Assembly (NCBI RefSeq): GCF_019880635.1
Contig: NZ_JAINVX010000001.1
Span: 434,001-498,000, forward strand
DNA: 64,000 nucleotides
Direction of reading: 5' to 3'
Source of the DNA: Hanstruepera marina
GTDB lineage: Bacteria > Bacteroidota > Bacteroidia > Flavobacteriales > Flavobacteriaceae
This document shows, piece after piece, positions 37,442-46,410 of this stretch (position 1 is the stretch's first letter; every line of letters starts with the position of its first letter). Under the pieces are notes generated by a model. That model was given only the letters and a program-made list of their open reading frames with translations. It was not told the origin of the DNA and made no database searches. The translations under genes and the position numbers were made by a program.

Positions 37442-38524
37442 CTATTGGTTTTGAAAGTCAGGATTGTTAATGAAAGATGGGTCTGAAAGTGTTAGTAGAA
37501 ACGCTTTTAGATCAGCTTTGTCTTGGTCGGATAGATGTACGCCGCCTTCGTCAACTTTTTTCATTAACGGATCTATTGTTGGTGAGTTTTGCAGTCCTTC
37601 ACTGTAGTGGTTAATTACATCATCTAAAGTATTAAATCTTCCATCATGCATATAAGGAGCAGAATACGCTAAATTTCTTAATGAAGGTGATTTAAATTTG
37701 CCATTATCAGCTGGGTCACCTGTTACTTCGCCTAATCCTAAATCTGAAAACGTAGCATCCAAACCATTATTATGAAAAATATTATCAGTCCAAAGGGGAT
37801 TGTTTGGATTGCCATGGCAATGGAAACAGTCGCCTCTTTCTTCATCCATAAAAACATTGAATCCATTTAGCTCTTGTGGAGTAAGTTGTACTTCACCTAA
37901 TAAATATCTGTCGAATTTTGAATTGGCAGAAATAAGTGTTCTCTCAAATTGGGCAATAGCCTTGGTTGCTTTTCCCCTAGTAATTGGTCCGTTGCCAAAT
38001 GCATTACTAAACATATTAGGATATTCAGGATGTTGTTCTAATCTATCTACAACAACTTCCCAAGTATTGTGCATTTCAATAGGGTTGGTTACAGGTTCTA
38101 AAGCCTGATGTTCTAGACCGAACACACGTCCATCCCAAAAGAATTTTTCATCATAATTCCAGGCTAAATTAAATAGTGGCATAGAGTTTCTGTTTCCAAA
38201 AATGCCGTCTATACCTTCACTAAATCTAGTGCTGTCCGTAAAGGCATTTTGTGGACTATGGCAATCCGCACACGATTGTGTTTGATCACCGGATAGTATG
38301 GGGTCAAAAAATAGTTTTTTGCCTAAAGCAATACCTTCCAGGGTTTGAGGATTGTCAATTGGTATTACTGGATCTAGAATGTTTTCAGAGAATATTTGTG
38401 GGATGTTTAACGGTGCAGGTGTTGGTTGATTGATATAATTACCATCATCAATCTTGTTATCGCTACAGCTTAAAACGGCGACAAGGCTAAATATTAAAAT
38501 CCCATATTTTAAGAAATTATTCAA
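37442..38524 (-). CDS. MbnH-like di-haem cytochrome c peroxidase, lipoprotein
   Basis: 360 residues. The lipobox (A-V-L-S-C) is followed by S-D-N-K-I-D-D. There are two c-type haem motifs, C-A-D-C-H (about residue 81) and C-F-H-C-H (about 240). The first is followed by S-P-Q-N-A-F-T-D-S, and the protein has the W-D-G-R and Y-M-H-D-G-R-F segments of the CcpA/MauG superfamily. MauG-type members oxidise Trp in partner proteins instead of detoxifying peroxide. The gene lies 6 bases after an MbnP-like gene, the pairing known for MbnH/MbnP, so I favour a MauG/MbnH role over a simple peroxidase. It is the last gene of the surface-protein operon. Confidence 0.85.
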   Translation of the reverse strand: MNNFLKYGILIFSLVAVLSCSDNKIDDGNYINQPTPAPLNIPQIFSENILDPVIPIDNPQTLEGIALGKKLFFDPILSGDQTQSCADCHSPQNAFTDSTRFSEGIDGIFGNRNSMPLFNLAWNYDEKFFWDGRVFGLEHQALEPVTNPIEMHNTWEVVVDRLEQHPEYPNMFSNAFGNGPITRGKATKAIAQFERTLISANSKFDRYLLGEVQLTPQELNGFNVFMDEERGDCFHCHGNPNNPLWTDNIFHNNGLDATFSDLGLGEVTGDPADNGKFKSPSLRNLAYSAPYMHDGRFNTLDDVINHYSEGLQNSPTIDPLMKKVDEGGVHLSDQDKADLKAFLLTLSDPSFINNPDFQNQ

Positions 38525-38530
38525 AATAAA

Positions 38531-39304
38531 CTATTGTGTTACTGTACCGACAGAAAAAACAGTTGATACGTTTTCTTGCATCATTTTTTGTGCTGTGTAA
38601 TTTGGCATTAAAGGTGTGTCTAAAACATTTAAATCCCAAGTGTTTGGGTTCTTAAAGAATTCAGCAATATTCATTTTCACTTCAATTACAGCGTTATTTG
38701 TTATTACAATTTCAGTTGGCAAATCTATTTCAGCAAAATTTTGTTCAAATACACCTGTACTTACTCTTGCCGTACCGTTATGGTAATTAAAAGGCGCAGG
38801 CGCAGTTGTATTTACATTATACATACCGTCAAATTGTAAAAAATGATAGCCACCACCTAACATTTCAGGCCAGTTCCATGACGCACTATTTAAATCTGCA
38901 TAAGCACCATCAACATTGTCAGTTTCATTAAAGCCCCAAATAAATTTTAAAGTATATGTTCCGGGTGGGATACTGTTATTGTCTGGTGTGAAATTGTATG
39001 ACGCTTCATCAGATAGATCAGTGAATTTGTAGCCATCAAAAAGATAAGATTCCCCTTGATTATTTACTAACTCCAATCGTGATACTAAATATCGAATTCT
39101 TGTCATGCTTATTTCTTCGCCATGCTCATTGGTAACAATTTCGGTTGTTAAATTAGAACTGTTAATGAGAGTGTTATCCCAATCGTGAGTAAAATTAAAG
39201 CTGACATTTACTTGCGATGGAGTAGGTGTAATATTATCATCATGGTCTTCGCTACATGCTGAAAAAACGAATACAATAGCAAGAATGGTTAAGATTTTTT
39301 TCAT
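38531..39304 (-). CDS. MbnP-like copper-binding lipoprotein
   Basis: 257 residues. A lipobox (V-F-S-A-C) is followed by S-E-D-H-D-D, an acid-rich surface-export type sequence. The mature protein is beta-rich and contains the MbnP-family segments F-N-F-T-H-D-W (start), R-I-R-Y-L-V-S-R-L-E-L, P-G-T-Y-T-L-K-F-I-W-G and S-A-S-W-N-W-P-E-M-L-G-G-G-Y-H-F-L-Q-F-D-G. In characterised MbnP a Trp is converted to kynurenine by MbnH and helps bind copper; several Trp and His residues here are candidates. It overlaps the upstream propeller gene (ATGA) and is followed by the MbnH-like gene, so the whole set is translationally coupled. Confidence 0.83.
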   Translation of the reverse strand: MKKILTILAIVFVFSACSEDHDDNITPTPSQVNVSFNFTHDWDNTLINSSNLTTEIVTNEHGEEISMTRIRYLVSRLELVNNQGESYLFDGYKFTDLSDEASYNFTPDNNSIPPGTYTLKFIWGFNETDNVDGAYADLNSASWNWPEMLGGGYHFLQFDGMYNVNTTAPAPFNYHNGTARVSTGVFEQNFAEIDLPTEIVITNNAVIEVKMNIAEFFKNPNTWDLNVLDTPLMPNYTAQKMMQENVSTVFSVGTVTQ

Positions 39305-40647
39305 TTTGTTTTTACTATTAATAAGTCAGAAAACCCTTTGTTTTCTTCTATGTCACCATCAGAACTATTGGATTCTCCAACAGCAATAATGGTATTGTTT
39401 TCTAGAACTGTGGCATCATAACAAAAGTCAATTTGGGATCCGCCAACAGTTTTTTGAAACATTAAATTTCCAGAACCATCAACCAATACAATCCAAGCAT
39501 CATTTTGACCTTTGTTTTCTTCAACATCACCATCGGCACTTCTTGAACTTCCCGAAATAATGAAACTATTATTGTTTGATTTTTGAATGGAACGCGCCAC
39601 GTCAAAACTACTACCACCATAAGTTTTTTCCCAAACTAGATTACCTTCTGGAGTTATTTTAATTAGCCATAAATCGGCAGCGCCTTTATTACTTGAAACG
39701 TTAACATCACTACTTCTAGTATCTCCAGCTATTAGATAATTACCGTCTCCAGATTCAACAATACCTCTGGCTTCATCAATTTCAGTTCCACCAAAAGATT
39801 TTTCCCATACAAGGGTGCCGGTTTCAGATATTTTAACAACCCAAAAATCGTAAGTCCCAATGTTGTTTTGAATATCAACATCATCACTATCAGATGATCC
39901 AACTATTATATAGCCATTGTCTGCTGTTTGAATAGCATCAAAAGGCGTATCTGTAAAACTACCACCATAATATTTACTCCATTCACGATTACCACTGGCA
40001 TTAAGTTTTATAGCCCAATAATCTCCACCAGCATGACGTGAGTTGGCATTACGTGTATTGCCCTCGCCGCCAGAAGCCGTTACATCTAAAACACCAGTAA
40101 TTAAATAACCGCCATCATTAGATTGAAGAATAGTATTCCCTATATCGGAACCGGAGTACCCATAGGATTTTTGCCAAACTAAATTTCCGTTTGTATCGAG
40201 TTTTGCAATCCAGTAATCTTGGGCTCCAGCATTTTCAGACACATCACCATCGCTACTTGAGGAATAACCTAGAATAGCATAACCGCCATCTTGAGTTTGT
40301 ATAATGGCATTGCCTCTATCATCATCAGAACCGCCATAAGTCTTTGACCATTGAAGTTCATGGTTAGCACTAAATTTTAGAACCCAATAATCAAAACTTT
40401 CATTGTCCTTATCGGTAATGTCGCCATCTGCACTTTGCGAATAACCCAAAATTACATAGCCACCATCTGAAGTTTTGGCAATGGAATGCCCTCGGTCATT
40501 TTTTGTACCACCGTAAACTTTTGCTAATTCCAGTTGAGGTTCTGGTGTTGGCGTGGTTCCTCCTGGAGAGTCATCGTCTGAAGAACAGCTTATTATGGAT
40601 AGACACATTAAAACACCTAATAAGTTATATGGCGAATGTAATTTCAT
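39301..40647 (-). CDS. Beta-propeller repeat lipoprotein
   Basis: 448 residues. The lipobox (S-I-I-S-C) is followed by S-S-D-D-D-S, a strong match to the Bacteroidota lipoprotein surface-export signal. About seven repeats of roughly 50-55 residues follow, each with a W-x-K-x-Y/F-G-G strand, then D-x-(A/G)-x-x-I-x-x-(T/S)-x-D-G-G-Y-x-I-x-G and S-(S/A)-D-G-D or D-V, and a D-x-W-x-V/I-K strand. This is a seven-bladed propeller, probably a binding protein. It overlaps the start of the MbnP-like gene by 4 bases and touches the stop of the upstream choice-of-anchor B gene. I do not recognise a specific ligand. Confidence 0.82.
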   Translation of the reverse strand: MKLHSPYNLLGVLMCLSIISCSSDDDSPGGTTPTPEPQLELAKVYGGTKNDRGHSIAKTSDGGYVILGYSQSADGDITDKDNESFDYWVLKFSANHELQWSKTYGGSDDDRGNAIIQTQDGGYAILGYSSSSDGDVSENAGAQDYWIAKLDTNGNLVWQKSYGYSGSDIGNTILQSNDGGYLITGVLDVTASGGEGNTRNANSRHAGGDYWAIKLNASGNREWSKYYGGSFTDTPFDAIQTADNGYIIVGSSDSDDVDIQNNIGTYDFWVVKISETGTLVWEKSFGGTEIDEARGIVESGDGNYLIAGDTRSSDVNVSSNKGAADLWLIKITPEGNLVWEKTYGGSSFDVARSIQKSNNNSFIISGSSRSADGDVEENKGQNDAWIVLVDGSGNLMFQKTVGGSQIDFCYDATVLENNTIIAVGESNSSDGDIEENKGFSDLLIVKTK

Positions 40648-41855
40648 TAAGTTCCACTTTTTCTAATTATAAATAATCCTCTATTTATATCGCTTATTAT
40701 AATATTTCCGCTCTCGAAGTAAGGGTAAACATTCCAAGCACCATTGAAATCGGTTGCATTAGATTCAGGGTGTGTATCAAAATAACCTATTGTACTGACC
40801 GAATTGTTTTCAATATTGGAAATATCATAAAACTTAACTCCAGCTGTGTAGTTTGCTAAATAGTAAATATCATTTTTTACATAACCGTTATGGTCTATTG
40901 CTGGTGAGTTGCCTATAATTTCGGTATGAAAAGTTGGGTTGTCTAAATCGCTAAAATCAAATACTAGAGTTCTTGTGTTGTTACCATAATTTATTTCATC
41001 TAATTCGTCGCCAACAATAAAATATTTCAAGTCTGATGAAAACCAACCTTGATGTGTGTAACCAATATTGGAGTATCCTATTGTTGTTATTTGAACAGGA
41101 TTGGCTTTATCTGTAACATCAACCAAAACTATCTCATTTTCGTTACTGCCAATTAAAATTTCTCTTCCTGAATAATCTGAATCTGGTCCGTTGTATGTTA
41201 TAACTTGAGCATCATGAGAATAACCAGAAAAACCACCTTCGCCAATTGGGCTTAAAGGGTTTTGAATATTTACAAAATGAGGGCCACCAAGAAATGTATT
41301 TGAACCAACAGCATAGGCGTATCCGGAGACTTCGTTTATTACAATATTGTGAGCGCTACCAAACCCAGAATAATGGGCGTCAGGGGTAAATGATTGTGGT
41401 GGATTAGTAACATCTCTTAATCTTGTTAAATCAAAAACTTGCATACCATGATTCTCTGCCTCACTTACAATAAAGGCATAATTATTATAAACTTTAACAT
41501 CTCTCCAAGGGCTGTCAACAGTTTGTGTGTTAATTGAGCCAAGAAAAATAGGGTTTATAGGGTTTGAAATATCGACAAATGATGTAGCTCTATCGGTACA
41601 GAATAACACATATTCTTTGCCTGTTGAAGGGTCTGTCCATCCCCAGGAATCATTTCCCCTTGCTCCATTTCCTGCTAAAATATTTAAAGGAATATGTGCT
41701 AATAAATCATAATTATTGCAAGGATAAATACCAGCAAAACCATTGTTGCAGGTTGTGTCACCAGAAGGGTTATTAGGGTCTGATGACGCATCGTCACTTG
41801 AACATGCAATTATAAATAAGAGCAGTATAATTGAAACTAAAATTTTAAGTCTCAT
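40647..41855 (-). CDS. Choice-of-anchor B family lipoprotein (third paralogue)
   Basis: 402 residues. The lipobox (F-I-I-A-C) is followed by S-S-D-D-A-S, so it should be surface-exposed. The rest is the choice-of-anchor B propeller: [33 protein letters not shown] and the final [21 protein letters not shown]-type strands recur around the propeller. There is no C-terminal sorting domain; anchoring is by lipid. It lies 11 bases after the second paralogue and meets the next gene without a gap. Confidence 0.87.
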   Translation of the reverse strand: MRLKILVSIILLLFIIACSSDDASSDPNNPSGDTTCNNGFAGIYPCNNYDLLAHIPLNILAGNGARGNDSWGWTDPSTGKEYVLFCTDRATSFVDISNPINPIFLGSINTQTVDSPWRDVKVYNNYAFIVSEAENHGMQVFDLTRLRDVTNPPQSFTPDAHYSGFGSAHNIVINEVSGYAYAVGSNTFLGGPHFVNIQNPLSPIGEGGFSGYSHDAQVITYNGPDSDYSGREILIGSNENEIVLVDVTDKANPVQITTIGYSNIGYTHQGWFSSDLKYFIVGDELDEINYGNNTRTLVFDFSDLDNPTFHTEIIGNSPAIDHNGYVKNDIYYLANYTAGVKFYDISNIENNSVSTIGYFDTHPESNATDFNGAWNVYPYFESGNIIISDINRGLFIIRKSGT

Positions 41856-41866
41856 GGCACAATCTT

Positions 41867-43336
41867 TTAGTTACTTGGTCGAACTATAAATAAACCCCTT
41901 TCAATGTCGCTTATAATTATATTGCCACTAGCAAAATATGGATAAACGCTCCAAGCTCCATTAAAGCTTGTGTTGTTGTTTTCAGGGTGAGTATCAAAAT
42001 ACCCTGTTTCAGTCATGGTATTGTTGTTTATCCCAGAAATATCAATTATTCTTAATCCAGCAGTATAACTGGCTTGGTAATAGGTGTTTGCTTTTACATA
42101 GCCATTATGGTCTATAGCAGATGTTGGTCCAAAATATTCCATTTTAAAAGACGGGTTATCTAAATCGGAAAAATCAAAAACCAATGTTCGTGTGTTATTG
42201 CCAAAGCCCATTTCATCAGTTTCATCCCCTAGTATAAAATATTTCATGTCTTCGGTAAACCAACCTTGGTGTACATAACCAATATTATTATAGCCTATTG
42301 TTGAGATAGTAACAGGATTCCCTTTATCTGTTATATCTGCTATAACAACTTCGTTTTCATTACTACCTATTAAAATTTCATGACCTGAATAATCTGAATC
42401 GGGACCGTTGTACGTTACAACTTGAGCATCGTGGGCATATCCAAAAAAACCACCTTCATCTTGTGGGGTTAATGGATTTTGAATATTGATAAATAAAGGG
42501 CCACCACCGTAGGTGCCTCCTCTACTAGTTCCAACTGCATAGGCATAACCAGAGTTTTCATTTATTACAATATTGTGTGCGCTTCCAAACCCTGTATAAT
42601 GTGCATCAGAGGTGAAGTTCTCAGGAGGATTGGTAACATTTCGCAATCGAGTTAGATCGAAAACTTGCATACCGTGAGCACCTACATTGTCTGCAACAAT
42701 AAAGGCATAGTTATTGTAAACTTTTACGTCTCTCCAATAACTTGTACTTGTAGCCGTATCTAGACGGCCTAAAAATATTGGATTGGTTGGGTCGGTGACA
42801 TCTACAAATGCAGTGCTGTTGGTCATAGCAATTAAAGCATATTCCTTTCCAGTTGTCGGATCTGTCCATCCCCAAATGTCACTGCCTTCAGGATTGCCCA
42901 TTGTATTGGCAAGTTCAGAAACTGGAAGGTAGCCCATTAAATCATAACCGTCACAAGGATAGGGGCCTGCCATACCATTTTCGCAAGGGTATAGTGGCGT
43001 TAAATCAGGGTTATTTTGACAGGCATCTCCAATACCATCATTGTCACTGTCCAATTGGTCAGGATTTGGAGTATTGGGACAGTTATCTACGTCGTTTGGA
43101 ACGCCATCATTATCGGAATCTGTATCATTTGTAGGATCGCAGATATCCCCAATGCCATCACTATCAGAATCTTCCTGATTAGGATTAGAAATGCTAGGAC
43201 AGTTATCAATTCCATCCGGAACGCCATCGTTATCAGTATCAACAACAATTACTGGGTCTACGGGCTCATCTTCACAAGATTGAATAAAAGCAATTGTCAA
43301 TAAGGCAAATAACAGAGTTTTAATTATGGTTTTCAT
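41867..43336 (-). CDS. Choice-of-anchor B family lipoprotein with thrombospondin type 3 repeats (second paralogue)
   Basis: 489 residues. The lipobox (F-I-Q-S-C) is followed by E-D-E-P-V-D. Residues about 32-105 are calcium-binding TSP3 repeats ([36 protein letters not shown]) with cysteines, forming a rigid stalk. The choice-of-anchor B propeller then follows with D-I-W-G-W-T-D-P and ends G-L-F-I-V-R-P. It is probably a lipid-anchored propeller held away from the surface by a calcium-stiffened stalk. It starts 1 base after the first paralogue ends. Confidence 0.88.
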   Translation of the reverse strand: MKTIIKTLLFALLTIAFIQSCEDEPVDPVIVVDTDNDGVPDGIDNCPSISNPNQEDSDSDGIGDICDPTNDTDSDNDGVPNDVDNCPNTPNPDQLDSDNDGIGDACQNNPDLTPLYPCENGMAGPYPCDGYDLMGYLPVSELANTMGNPEGSDIWGWTDPTTGKEYALIAMTNSTAFVDVTDPTNPIFLGRLDTATSTSYWRDVKVYNNYAFIVADNVGAHGMQVFDLTRLRNVTNPPENFTSDAHYTGFGSAHNIVINENSGYAYAVGTSRGGTYGGGPLFINIQNPLTPQDEGGFFGYAHDAQVVTYNGPDSDYSGHEILIGSNENEVVIADITDKGNPVTISTIGYNNIGYVHQGWFTEDMKYFILGDETDEMGFGNNTRTLVFDFSDLDNPSFKMEYFGPTSAIDHNGYVKANTYYQASYTAGLRIIDISGINNNTMTETGYFDTHPENNNTSFNGAWSVYPYFASGNIIISDIERGLFIVRPSN

Positions 43337-43337
43337 T

Positions 43338-44852
43338 TTACTTTAGCAATATTTTTTTTGTGTTATTTGAATTTATGTTTACTAGATACATGCCTTTTGC
43401 ATAGGTATGGATTGGTAAAACGAATGTTTTTTGATTTATATTGTTGGCACTAAAAAGCTTTTCTCCTAAAATGTTGAAAATCTCAACAGATTCAATTACT
43501 GAACTTCCATTGGAGATAATTTTAGTATTGGTTTCAGTTGGATTAGGAGTTATTAAGAAATCATTGTTTTTAACAAATTCTGGCTGTGACAATGTGCCAC
43601 TTTTTCTCACTATAAACAACCCACGATTTATATCACCAATAATGATATTCCCACTATTGAAATATGGGTAAATACTCCAGGCACCATCATACGCTGTATT
43701 ATCATTCTCTGGATAAGTATCAAAATAGCCTACTTCAGTCATAGAATTACTTGCAGCCGAAATGTTGGTAATATCTAATACACGCATGCCAGCTCTATAA
43801 TTGGCCAGATAAAATTTATCGCCTTTTACGTATCCGTTATGGTCAATAGCCATTGAAGGGCCAAAGTATGTTGACGATAGTGTTGGGTTGTCTAAATCTT
43901 GAACATCAAAAACTAAAGTTCTTGTATTCATACCATACGATTGCTCATCGGTTTCATCTCCCATAATAAAATAGCGGTGATCATCAGTAAACCATCCTTG
44001 ATGTGCATATCCAGGATTGGAATATGCAACTTCTGAAATCACAACAGGATTAGTTTTGTCGGTAACATCAATAAAAACAAGTTTGTCGTTATTAGAAAAT
44101 GTACCATTGCTTGCTACTAAAATTTCTCTTCCAATATAACTGGGGACGGAAGTCGTATTAGGGTCAGGAGAGTTGTCAGGTCCGTTATAAGTCACAACTT
44201 GTGCGTCGTGAGTATACCCGCGATCGGCATAACCACCTTCAGAAACTGGATTAGATGGATTTGAAATATCAATAAAAACCAGTCCGCCACTAAATTCATC
44301 ACAGCCCACTAAATACGCATAAGATTCAGATTCATTAATTACAACATTGTGACAACTTCCAACTCCAGAATACAGTGTGTAATTCGTAAAAGTTTGAGGC
44401 GGATTACTTACGTTTCTTAAATTGGTTAAATCAAAAACTTGCATACCATGTGCACCTACATTATCTGCCACAATAAAGGCATGATTATTATATACTTTAA
44501 CATCGCGCCAAAAGCTTGTGGTTGTTTCGGTATCAATTCTGCCTAAAAAAACAGGATTTATAGGGTCTGTAACATCAATAAATGCCGTGCTATTTGTTGT
44601 CGCGAAAATGGCATATTCATTACCATTCAAAGGGTCTGTCCAACCCCAAATGTCACTACCTTCAGGATTTCCTTGTGCATTGGCAAGTACTGAAATGGGA
44701 ATGTTAGATAATAAATCGTAGTCGTTACATGAAAACGATTCACCACCGCTAACATTTGCAACACCGCCAATACATGGTGTTATTTGAGAATGGCTAAAAT
44801 TAAATGTAAAAAGGAAAAATAATAGAAATGTAATTTTTTTTATAGCTAACAT
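43338..44852 (-). CDS. Choice-of-anchor B family protein with T9SS C-terminal sorting domain (first paralogue)
   Basis: 504 residues. A signal peptide without lipobox Cys (ends F-S-H-S-Q) is followed by the propeller ([22 protein letters not shown], up to G-L-F-I-V-R). The last 80 residues form a type A T9SS sorting domain ([26 protein letters not shown]) with a K-K-I-L-L-K tail. It should be exported through T9SS and attached or released at the surface. It is the first gene of the six-gene operon. Relative to its paralogues it shows the same domain with a different anchor. Confidence 0.9.
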   Translation of the reverse strand: MLAIKKITFLLFFLFTFNFSHSQITPCIGGVANVSGGESFSCNDYDLLSNIPISVLANAQGNPEGSDIWGWTDPLNGNEYAIFATTNSTAFIDVTDPINPVFLGRIDTETTTSFWRDVKVYNNHAFIVADNVGAHGMQVFDLTNLRNVSNPPQTFTNYTLYSGVGSCHNVVINESESYAYLVGCDEFSGGLVFIDISNPSNPVSEGGYADRGYTHDAQVVTYNGPDNSPDPNTTSVPSYIGREILVASNGTFSNNDKLVFIDVTDKTNPVVISEVAYSNPGYAHQGWFTDDHRYFIMGDETDEQSYGMNTRTLVFDVQDLDNPTLSSTYFGPSMAIDHNGYVKGDKFYLANYRAGMRVLDITNISAASNSMTEVGYFDTYPENDNTAYDGAWSIYPYFNSGNIIIGDINRGLFIVRKSGTLSQPEFVKNNDFLITPNPTETNTKIISNGSSVIESVEIFNILGEKLFSANNINQKTFVLPIHTYAKGMYLVNINSNNTKKILLK

Positions 44853-44878
44853 GGTTTTAGGGCAATTATTAAGCTTGA

Positions 44879-44886
44879 CAAAATTA
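44879..44886 (-). promoter_or_regulatory. Candidate minus-strand -7 box (TAATTTTG) for the surface copper/propeller operon
   Basis: On the minus strand this is an exact TAnnTTTG match 26 bases before the ATG at 44852. A TTG on the minus strand lies 13 bases further upstream, closer than usual. It is the only good match in the 182-base divergent region. Confidence 0.42.
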
Positions 44887-45022
44887 ACAGAATAATCGAC
44901 AAAATCTAATGGTTTAATGTTAAAAGTCAGCTTTTTAGGCTTGTTTTTGTTTAATACTCTGTAATTTATATAAACTAAACAGTTTAATTATAAAATATCC
45001 TACTTTTTTAGATTAAGCTTTT

Positions 45023-45030
45023 TATTTTTG
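45023..45030 (+). promoter_or_regulatory. Candidate -7 box (TATTTTTG) for thiL
   Basis: This is an exact TAnnTTTG match ending 4 bases before the thiL ATG, so the transcript would be nearly leaderless. No -33 TTG is seen. Confidence 0.4.
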
Positions 45031-45034
45031 CAAA

Positions 45035-46081
45035 ATGATAGAAGATAAAAATCAACAACCTACACCATTAAGCGAACTTGGTGAATTTGGTTTAATAGAC
45101 CATTTAACGAAACAATTTGACACAAAACAGGAGTCAACTGTTAAGGGTATTGGTGATGATGCAGCCGTTTTAAATTTTGAAAATAAAAATACCGTTGTTT
45201 CAACGGATTTATTGATTGAAGGAGTACATTTTGATTTGAGCTACATGCCCTTAAAGCATTTAGGATACAAGGCCATAATTGTGAACTTATCTGATATTTA
45301 TGCCATGAACGCAAAAGCTACTCAAGTTACTGTTTCGATTGCAGTTAGCAGTAGGTTTCCGCTAGAAGCTTTAGAAGAGCTGTATGAAGGTATCGCTTTG
45401 GCTTCAAAAATTTATAATGTAGATGTGGTTGGAGGAGATACTACATCTTCTACTTCTGGACTAATCATTTCGGTTACGGCAATTGGTGAGATTTCTCAAA
45501 ATGATGAGGTGTTAAGAAATGGAGCCAAACCAAATGATTTGTTGGTGGTAACGGGAGATTTAGGAGCAGCTTATATGGGGCTTCAAGTTTTAGAGCGTGA
45601 AAAAGAAGTTTTTAAGGTTAACCCTAACAACCAGCCAGATTTAGATACTTATACTTATATTATTGAAAGGCAATTAAAACCAGAAGCCAGAAAGGATATT
45701 ATCACACTATTTAAAGATTTAGATATGAAACCTTCTGCAATGATTGATATTAGTGACGGCTTATCATCAGAAATTTTGCACATCTGTAAACAGAGTGGCG
45801 TTGGTTGTGATTTGTATGAAAATAAAATTCCTTTAGATCCCCAAGTTATTTCAACTTGTGAAGAGTTTAATATAGATAGTACTACTGTGGCTTTAAATGG
45901 TGGTGAAGATTATGAGTTACTATTTACAATTAGTCAACACGATTATCCTAAAATTAAAGCTAATCCAAATTTTAGTGTTATTGGATTTATAAAAGAGGCT
46001 CAAGCAGGAGTGCATTTGGTAACTCGTGCTGAAACACAAATTCCTTTAAAAGCTCAAGGCTGGAAAAGTTTTAATGACTAG
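45035..46081 (+). CDS. thiL: Thiamine-phosphate kinase
   Basis: 348 residues of the AIR synthase-like fold. Motifs are G-I-G-D-D-A-A-V near the N-terminus, S-T-D-L-L-I-E-G-V-H-F, G-G-D-T-T-S-S, D-I-S-D-G-L-S-S-E and G-G-E-D-Y-E-L-L-F-T. It phosphorylates thiamine monophosphate to the active pyrophosphate. No other thi gene is nearby. Its stop codon shares the palindrome CTAG with the stop of the convergent small gene. Confidence 0.96.
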   Translation: MIEDKNQQPTPLSELGEFGLIDHLTKQFDTKQESTVKGIGDDAAVLNFENKNTVVSTDLLIEGVHFDLSYMPLKHLGYKAIIVNLSDIYAMNAKATQVTVSIAVSSRFPLEALEELYEGIALASKIYNVDVVGGDTTSSTSGLIISVTAIGEISQNDEVLRNGAKPNDLLVVTGDLGAAYMGLQVLEREKEVFKVNPNNQPDLDTYTYIIERQLKPEARKDIITLFKDLDMKPSAMIDISDGLSSEILHICKQSGVGCDLYENKIPLDPQVISTCEEFNIDSTTVALNGGEDYELLFTISQHDYPKIKANPNFSVIGFIKEAQAGVHLVTRAETQIPLKAQGWKSFND

Positions 46082-46353
46082 GCAGGCATTCTCAAATTTT
46101 GATTATATGCTCTGTTTTGTAAACGCATAATACGTTGCGTGTACATACGTTCTAGTATACTATTGATTTCACGATATTTTGGAGTTAGTTCAGTTAAGTT
46201 TCCATTGCTATTGGTTGTTAATTGTTTTTTACAATGAGAACAGGTATACTCCTTAACATGATGAGTTACTTTTCGGGTAACTTCATAATCATGACCAAAA
46301 ATATTGCAGTACAACTTTGGGATGATTGCAGTTTTCTGTGTAGTTGTTTTCAT
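46078..46353 (-). CDS. Small protein with a C-x-x-C zinc-ribbon-like motif, unknown function
   Basis: 91 residues. It shows N-I-F-G-H-D-Y-E-V-T and, 20 residues later, Y-T-C-S-H-C-K-K, which resembles the G-H-x-(W/Y) plus C-x-x-C pattern of small zinc-binding DUF1660-like proteins. An upstream Cys in L-Y-C-N could be a further ligand. The C-terminus is basic (R-I-M-R-L-Q-N-R). No secretion signal is present. Its stop overlaps the thiL stop in a shared CTAG. I do not recognise a function; nucleic-acid binding is conceivable. Confidence 0.7.
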   Translation of the reverse strand: MKTTTQKTAIIPKLYCNIFGHDYEVTRKVTHHVKEYTCSHCKKQLTTNSNGNLTELTPKYREINSILERMYTQRIMRLQNRAYNQNLRMPA

Positions 46354-46410
46354 AATTCATATGATTTGGGAAAATAAATCTATGATTTTTTATCATAAAA
46401 TCGACAAAAG

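Noticed and set aside
39301-40647. The repeated units as a tandem DNA repeat or CRISPR-like array
   Set aside because: The periodicity is at the protein level (propeller blades) and the DNA units have diverged; there are no identical repeats with unique spacers.
42853-43303. Two overlapping plus-strand frames opposite the TSP3 repeats
   Set aside because: Their repetitiveness mirrors the calcium-binding repeats on the coding strand; there is no independent evidence of coding.
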